The notes beneath the pieces were generated by a model. The model did not search any database, had not been told where the DNA came from, and saw only the letters and a list, made by a program, of their open reading frames with translations. Shown one piece after another: positions 44,048 to 48,097 of a DNA stretch of 48,097 bases; the first letter of the stretch is position 1; each line of letters begins with the position of its first letter. Origin of the DNA: SZUA-592 sp041556555 (GTDB taxonomy: Bacteria; Pseudomonadota; Gammaproteobacteria; Eutrophobiales; Eutrophobiaceae); NCBI GenBank assembly GCA_041556555.1, contig JBFFIE010000012.1, positions 1 through 48,097 on the forward strand. Direction: 5' to 3'. Both the position numbers and the translations under genes were made by a program.

Positions 44048-44079
44048 TCCCTGAAATAAAATACAGGGATTATTTTTTT
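44048..44079 (+). terminator. Terminator-shaped hairpin facing aroC
   Basis: TCCCTG (44048-44053), a 10-base AT-rich loop and CAGGGA (44064-44069) are followed in the plus direction by TTATTTTTTT. This is the shape of an intrinsic terminator reading plus, although the flanking genes are minus. In the minus sense it is a hairpin right after the aroC stop but lacks a T-tail. It may block antisense transcription into aroC, or work in both directions. Confidence 0.4.
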
Positions 44080-45170
44080 GTTGCAGGGATGATCGGAGTT
44101 TCAGATACTACGTCGGCGTTTTGCCCACGGTGCCTAAGATAATGATCCATCAATACTAGCGCCAGCATCGCTTCCGCAATGGGCGTTGCACGAATGCCTA
44201 CACAGGGGTCATGCCGTCCTGTGGTAACAACCTCACTGGCTTCACCCTTAACGTTAACTGTTTTACCGGGGAGACGAATACTGGATGTGGGTTTCAAGGC
44301 CATGCTAACCAGGATATCCTGACCGGTAGAAATCCCGCCCAGTACACCACCGGCGTGGTTGCCAAGGAAACCCTCCCTGGTAATCTCATCACGATGTTGT
44401 GTGCCCTTTTGCGTAACTGATTCAAAACCGGCCCCAATCTCTACACCTTTGACCGCGTTGATACTCATCATAGCCTTGGCAATGTCGGCATCCAGGCGAT
44501 CAAACACTGGCTCACCCAGTCCGGGTGGGACATTTTCCGCTACAACATTTATGCGCGCACCAATAGATTCACCTTCCTTGCGTAAGGCATCCATGTAGGA
44601 TTCCAGTTCGACAACCTTGGAAGGATCACCACAGAAGAATGGATTATTATCAACCTCTTTCCAGTCTTTCATTTCCACCACGTGGGGTCCAAGCTGCGCA
44701 AGATAACCGTGAATGATGATCCCGCATTTTTTATTCAGGTATTTTTTGGCGATTGCACCGGCGGCCACCCGCATGCAGGTCTCCCGCGCAGAAGCCCGAC
44801 CACCACCACGATAGTCACGAATACCGTATTTTTGTTGATAGGTATAATCCGCGTGGCCCGGCCTGAAGAGATCCTTTATCTTGAAATAGTCCTTGGATTT
44901 CTGGTCCTCGTTTTCGATCAACAATCCAATCGGCGTCCCAGTCGTGACACCATCAAAGACACCAGAGAGGATACGTACCGTATCAGACTCCTTACGCTGG
45001 GTCACATGGCGTGATTTACCCGGCCGTCGCCTGTCCAAATCATGCTGCAGGTCGGTTTCGTTCAGCGCAAGGCCGGGTGGACAACCATCAACTATGCAGG
45101 CATAAGCCGGCCCATGGCTCTCGCCACAAGTGCTGATCGTGAATAATTTTCCAAAGCTGTTACCGGACAT
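44070..45170 (-). CDS. aroC: Chorismate synthase
   Basis: Converts 5-enolpyruvylshikimate 3-phosphate to chorismate with reduced FMN. The 366 residues match the bacterial enzyme. Motifs are GNSFGKLFTISTCGESHGPA at the start, RPGHADYTYQQKYGIRDYRGGGRASARET (about 106-134) and HDPCVGIRATPIAEAMLALVLMDH near the end. It is preceded by the 496-base region with the oxidase remnant. A terminator-like hairpin sits at its 3' end. Confidence 0.97.
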   Translation of the reverse strand: MSGNSFGKLFTISTCGESHGPAYACIVDGCPPGLALNETDLQHDLDRRRPGKSRHVTQRKESDTVRILSGVFDGVTTGTPIGLLIENEDQKSKDYFKIKDLFRPGHADYTYQQKYGIRDYRGGGRASARETCMRVAAGAIAKKYLNKKCGIIIHGYLAQLGPHVVEMKDWKEVDNNPFFCGDPSKVVELESYMDALRKEGESIGARINVVAENVPPGLGEPVFDRLDADIAKAMMSINAVKGVEIGAGFESVTQKGTQHRDEITREGFLGNHAGGVLGGISTGQDILVSMALKPTSSIRLPGKTVNVKGEASEVVTTGRHDPCVGIRATPIAEAMLALVLMDHYLRHRGQNADVVSETPIIPATKK

Positions 45171-45231
45171 GGGCGGGTATTGTAACGATAAATCAGGAAA
45201 ACGTCGCTTATTGAAAAACAGGCGGTATCGC

Positions 45232-45507
45232 TCAGGGATCCGGGCTAACTGGATGAATGATATAACGTCCCATCATGCCGGCCTCAATATGATCATTTAC
45301 ATGGCAATGGTACATCTATTCTCCCGGATTATCGGCAACCATTCCCATCATGGGATTATTCGGAAAAGACGGTGCGTAATCCCGGACCATATCCTCGACC
45401 GTAATATAATAATGTCTGATCTTGCCGCTGTCTGCTCCGGTTACTTTGCTCCATACGCAAGCATACAATACGACTATTAAAACCCTGGGTGAAAAATAAC
45501 GCTTTAT
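45232..45507 (-). pseudogene. Decayed multicopper oxidase remnant
   Basis: Read on the minus strand from 45507, one frame gives a signal-peptide-like start (KRYFSPRVLIVVLYACVWS) and an N-terminal stretch typical of bacterial multicopper oxidases (IRHYYITVEDMVRDYAP). It then jumps to the C-terminal type-1/type-3 copper motif NPGE*MYHCHVNDHIEAGMM and GRYIIHP. The Trp expected in NPGEW is an amber TAG (complement of 45316-45318). The natural start codon reads ATA. Only 91 codons remain of about 350-500, so the middle was deleted. The HCH and downstream His ligands are still readable, which suggests fairly recent decay. Nothing else is recognisable in the rest of the 45171-45666 gap. Confidence 0.75.
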
Positions 45508-45666
45508 TATTTTGCTGAATTAAAAAATTATATCTATTCTTTTTGTATAACATCGCTCATTTTATGCGGCACCTAGTGTAACGTGTAAATCGAGACTTGT
45601 CCGGTCAGCCGATGGCACTTCCGGGCATTGGGCTTGTCAAAACTGGACTCGGCTGAAATATCCATC

Positions 45667-46203
45667 ATGAACCGACTAATCAATCAATACTTCACGCTCT
45701 TGTTTTTGCTGCTTCTGGCAATTCAGCCGTTGACAGCAGTGGGCACTCCCGACACCCGGTTAGTGCGTGTCGACGGGGTAACCAAGTCCATGAGCGAATA
45801 TATCGGTCAGGGTCAGTGGGTCATTGTGAATGTTTGGAGTCCTTCCTGCACAGCCTGTGTCGTGGAATTGCCCCAGATCCGGCAGTTTCGGTCACGCAAC
45901 CCCGACATCCCGGTAATTGGCGTGACCGTGGACTTTCCCAGTTTTGAATACGGCAAGATTGAGGTGATTAAAAGTTTTCTGGTAAGAAATCCACTGGATT
46001 ATCCGATCTTTCTCGCCGATATTGATTCTGCATCCGATGTCATCGGCAACCGTCTGGTTGGGATTCCCTTGATTGCCATATTCCATCCAAACGGTAATGT
46101 CGTTGCCCGCTGGCCAGGAACTATAGATGTCAGGGAGATTGAGGACTTTATTGCAAACTACGATGACTACCTGCTCGGTGATGAACTGTTTGAGGACTTC
46201 TAG
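45667..46203 (+). CDS. TlpA-like thioredoxin-fold protein
   Basis: A periplasmic thiol-disulfide protein of about 178 residues. A signal peptide (LINQYFTLLFLLLLAIQPLTAVG) is followed by a thioredoxin fold with the active site WSPSCTACVVELPQIRQF (CxxC, with TA between the Cys) and the cis-Pro strand VGIPLIAIFHPNGNVVARWPG. I chose the ATG at 45667, which begins the signal peptide; an upstream ATG at 45628 would add 13 residues. It is convergent with the SoxC/cytochrome pair, 8 bases apart. It could maintain thiols of a c-type cytochrome or a Sox protein; this is inferred from location. Confidence 0.85.
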   Translation: MNRLINQYFTLLFLLLLAIQPLTAVGTPDTRLVRVDGVTKSMSEYIGQGQWVIVNVWSPSCTACVVELPQIRQFRSRNPDIPVIGVTVDFPSFEYGKIEVIKSFLVRNPLDYPIFLADIDSASDVIGNRLVGIPLIAIFHPNGNVVARWPGTIDVREIEDFIANYDDYLLGDELFEDF

Positions 46204-46211
46204 ATCACCGA

Positions 46212-46775
46212 CTAGTTGCCTCCGGTTTTCTCATACACATTAATAAAGCCATCCTGATTGGGCATTTTGATGGCCGAGAGGATTTCGGCATCGAGTGATG
46301 TATCTTCTTCTATGATACCGTTCAGGTATAAAAGGTAGGCCGTAACGGCATATACCTCATCATCGCTGAGCGTGCCCGGTGCAGTCATCGGCATCGATCG
46401 ACGAATCATATCAAACAGGGTCGTCGCGTATGGCCAGTAATTGCCGATGGTCTTTTCCGGGTATTCACTGGTCAGTCCCATGCTGGCACCAGCCAACTGA
46501 TCTGCATTCCCGCCCTGTCCTCCCGGGCCGTGGCAACTGATGCATTGTTTTTCGTAGATGCGCCTGCCCTGTGCCACGCTTCCCTTTCCGCCAGGCAGTC
46601 CGTCTCCAGCCGGCATTACACTGATGTCCCAGGCAGTGATTTCCTCACCGCTTGCCGGTTCCCCGAGCATGGGACCATTCAACAGTGTTTCAGAATAACT
46701 CCGCGGGCTAGTCCCAGCCAGCATCAATATCAACAGGACCAGAGCTTTCGGCGATTTCATCTTTATCGTAGACAT
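46212..46775 (-). CDS. Mono-heme cytochrome c (SoxD-like subunit)
   Basis: An exported c-type cytochrome of 187 residues. After a signal peptide (PKALVLLILMLAGTSPRSYSE) there is a spacer and then the heme site CISCHGPGGQGG (about 88-99); the sixth ligand Met is probably in MPMTAPGTLSDDEVYAVTAYLLYLNG. There is one heme, whereas Paracoccus SoxD has two and is about twice as long; the short form is common beside SoxC-like proteins in gammaproteobacteria. It overlaps the molybdoenzyme gene by 68 bases (or 53 if Met6 at 46760 is the start), so the two are coupled. It is the likely electron acceptor of the upstream gene product. Confidence 0.82.
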   Translation of the reverse strand: MSTIKMKSPKALVLLILMLAGTSPRSYSETLLNGPMLGEPASGEEITAWDISVMPAGDGLPGGKGSVAQGRRIYEKQCISCHGPGGQGGNADQLAGASMGLTSEYPEKTIGNYWPYATTLFDMIRRSMPMTAPGTLSDDEVYAVTAYLLYLNGIIEEDTSLDAEILSAIKMPNQDGFINVYEKTGGN

Positions 46776-48066
46776 GACTCACTGAACCAAATTCATCGAT
46801 TTGCCAGCTGACAATGGCATTGTAGTGAAAAAATCCATGCCGACCCCGTTCTGCAACCAAGTCTTTCCGTTGCGGTTGAACATAACCGGTTTCATCCGTT
46901 GCCCGGCTTTGCAGGGTCGCAGGCGATCCATTCCACTGCCAGGGGATCCGGAAACGCGTGAATGACTTACTCAGCACCGGTTTCTGCAGCTCGGCCTCGG
47001 CCCAGGTCTTGCCACCATCGGCAGACACATCAACCCTGGTAATCTTGCCGCGTCCCGACCAGGCCAGACCGGTTATCTGGTAAAGACCAGGCTCCTTCAG
47101 CAACATGTTTGCAGACGGTGAGGTAATCAGGGACTTGGCCTGCATCACCATGGTGAATATGCGGGCCTTGCCATCAGGTAATAATTCCGTGTAACGGGAT
47201 GTTTCATTCCGGGCCATCACCGGGCCGTCGGTGAGTTTCAATCGGCGCAGCCATTTGACATTCATGACACCTTCCCAGCCGGGAAGGATCAATCGTAATG
47301 GGTACCCGTTTTCGGGACGAATCCGTTCGCCGTTTTGATAGAGTGCCAGCATTGCATCGTCCATTGCTTTCTCCAGTGGGATACTCATTTGCATGGCAAA
47401 GGCATCGGCACCTTCTGCGATTATCCAGCGCGCTTTTTTTGTTGGTTTCACTTCATCCAGCAATACTGGCAAAGGTATTCCTGTCCATTCACTGCAGGAA
47501 ACCAGCCCATGAAAATACCCTGCTTCAGACCTTATGGGTGATTTATTCCAGCCGGCGTTACTGTTACCACCGCATTCCACAAAACAGATTCGGGATCTTA
47601 ATGGATATCGCAACAGGTTTTCGATACTGAAAAACGATGGATTTTTGACAAGTCCGTGAATCAACAGGCGATGTTGCGATGGATCAATCTGCGGTACACC
47701 ATTGTGGTGACGCTCATAATGCAGACCGTTGGGCGTAATCGTACCTTCCAGTAGATGCAGAGGTGTCCAAGACACCCCGTTTCCCGGTACGGCAGGATTG
47801 GCAGAGGGAAAACGAACCACACCGTCTTCAAACTTTGACGGCATGCCGTAGGTTGAATAACCAGCGCCGGGTGTGTGCATCCAGGGTGGACTGGCTGTAT
47901 TAACCGGGACAGCTTCTGGTGCTGCTTCCAGATTCTTCAACACGACAGGTGCCAGTAATGTTGCAGCCCCGATCCCAAACCCGGTCTTGAGAAAGAGACG
48001 TCGATCAAGAAGACCATTACCGGCGACTTCCTGCAAATCAGTCCCCGCCCTCGTTGTTTTTTTCAT
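46708..48066 (-). CDS. soxC: SoxC-like sulfite/sulfane dehydrogenase molybdoprotein
   Basis: A periplasmic molybdenum enzyme of the sulfite oxidase family. The 452 residues start with a Tat signal (DRRLFLKTGFGIGAATLLAPVV). The molybdenum-ligand Cys is in RICFVECGGNSNAGWN (about 160), followed by HGLVSCSEWTGIPLPVLLDE and the C-terminal dimerisation domain from about 310 (VDVSADGGKTWAEAEL, RATDETGYVQPQR). Sequence features favour SoxC over SorA. With the cytochrome it probably oxidises protein-bound sulfane sulfur or sulfite and passes electrons to the respiratory chain. Other sox genes are not in the window and may lie beyond it. Confidence 0.87.
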   Translation of the reverse strand: MKKTTRAGTDLQEVAGNGLLDRRLFLKTGFGIGAATLLAPVVLKNLEAAPEAVPVNTASPPWMHTPGAGYSTYGMPSKFEDGVVRFPSANPAVPGNGVSWTPLHLLEGTITPNGLHYERHHNGVPQIDPSQHRLLIHGLVKNPSFFSIENLLRYPLRSRICFVECGGNSNAGWNKSPIRSEAGYFHGLVSCSEWTGIPLPVLLDEVKPTKKARWIIAEGADAFAMQMSIPLEKAMDDAMLALYQNGERIRPENGYPLRLILPGWEGVMNVKWLRRLKLTDGPVMARNETSRYTELLPDGKARIFTMVMQAKSLITSPSANMLLKEPGLYQITGLAWSGRGKITRVDVSADGGKTWAEAELQKPVLSKSFTRFRIPWQWNGSPATLQSRATDETGYVQPQRKDLVAERGRHGFFHYNAIVSWQIDEFGSVSHVYDKDEIAESSGPVDIDAGWD

Positions 48067-48097
48067 TCGTTTTTTCTGTTAATCAAACACAGCCTGA

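Noticed and set aside
45356..45553. Short 65-codon minus-strand frame in the gap after aroC
   Set aside because: It is out of frame with the readable multicopper oxidase remnant and has no recognisable content or ribosome-binding site.
1..48097. tRNA, rRNA, insertion sequence or prophage
   Set aside because: No gap is long or structured enough for stable RNA, I saw no T-loop sequence such as GGTTCGAATCC, and no transposase, integrase or phage gene is encoded.

Overview
The window is a gene-dense chromosomal segment of about half G+C that reads as a free-living gammaproteobacterium, probably a sulfur oxidiser. This is judged from gene families and gene order only. The supporting features are a classical fused ArgA (amino-acid kinase plus GNAT), an AceE-type pyruvate dehydrogenase, an RpfE-like/recJ/prfB/lysS block, a nitrilase/tldD pair, and a SoxC-like molybdoenzyme with a short c-type cytochrome at the right edge. 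Almost every gene is intact and housekeeping. I saw no rRNA, tRNA, insertion sequence, phage gene or CRISPR array.

Layout: 1-4.3 kb carries argE-argA (minus) divergent from ilvD. 4.3-8 kb has a DUF481 outer-membrane protein, a two-gene amidoligase plus class-I glutamine amidotransferase operon and a secreted lytic transglycosylase. 8-14.4 kb is a run of small envelope genes: pgpA, a K+-channel-like protein, DUF423, DUF1232, an HpcH/HpaI aldolase, a tail-anchored coiled-coil protein, a zinc-ribbon/HEAGH membrane protein, dacB, and two small exported proteins, one His-rich. 14.5-22 kb has an M17 aminopeptidase divergent from the aceE-aceF-lpd operon. A Nudix hydrolase, an alpha/beta hydrolase and argG follow to 24.5 kb.

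24.5-28.4 kb, on the minus strand, is the most unusual part. A short secreted precursor with five EG(K/N)CG motifs (HvfA type) is followed by an MNIO/DUF692 enzyme (HvfB), a DUF2063 partner (HvfC), a DoxX-like membrane protein and a cation/proton antiporter. This matches the recently described copper-binding RiPP metallophore systems (HvfABC, bufferins). The precursor contains three base-for-base identical 30-bp units, which suggests recent growth of the core.

28.5-37.8 kb is a long co-directional minus-strand block: alaC-hom-thrC, then an RpfE-like gene, recJ, prfB and lysS. prfB carries the classical programmed +1 frameshift, so its first 25 codons lie upstream of the long open frame. 37.9-48.1 kb has a nitrilase-tldD pair, a sodium/solute symporter, a membrane diguanylate cyclase, an MFS transporter, aroC, a decayed multicopper oxidase remnant (the only stretch over 300 bases without an intact gene), a TlpA-like thioredoxin, and the SoxC/cytochrome pair.

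Two copper-related loci therefore share the window: an apparently intact copper-sequestration RiPP operon and a dead multicopper oxidase.
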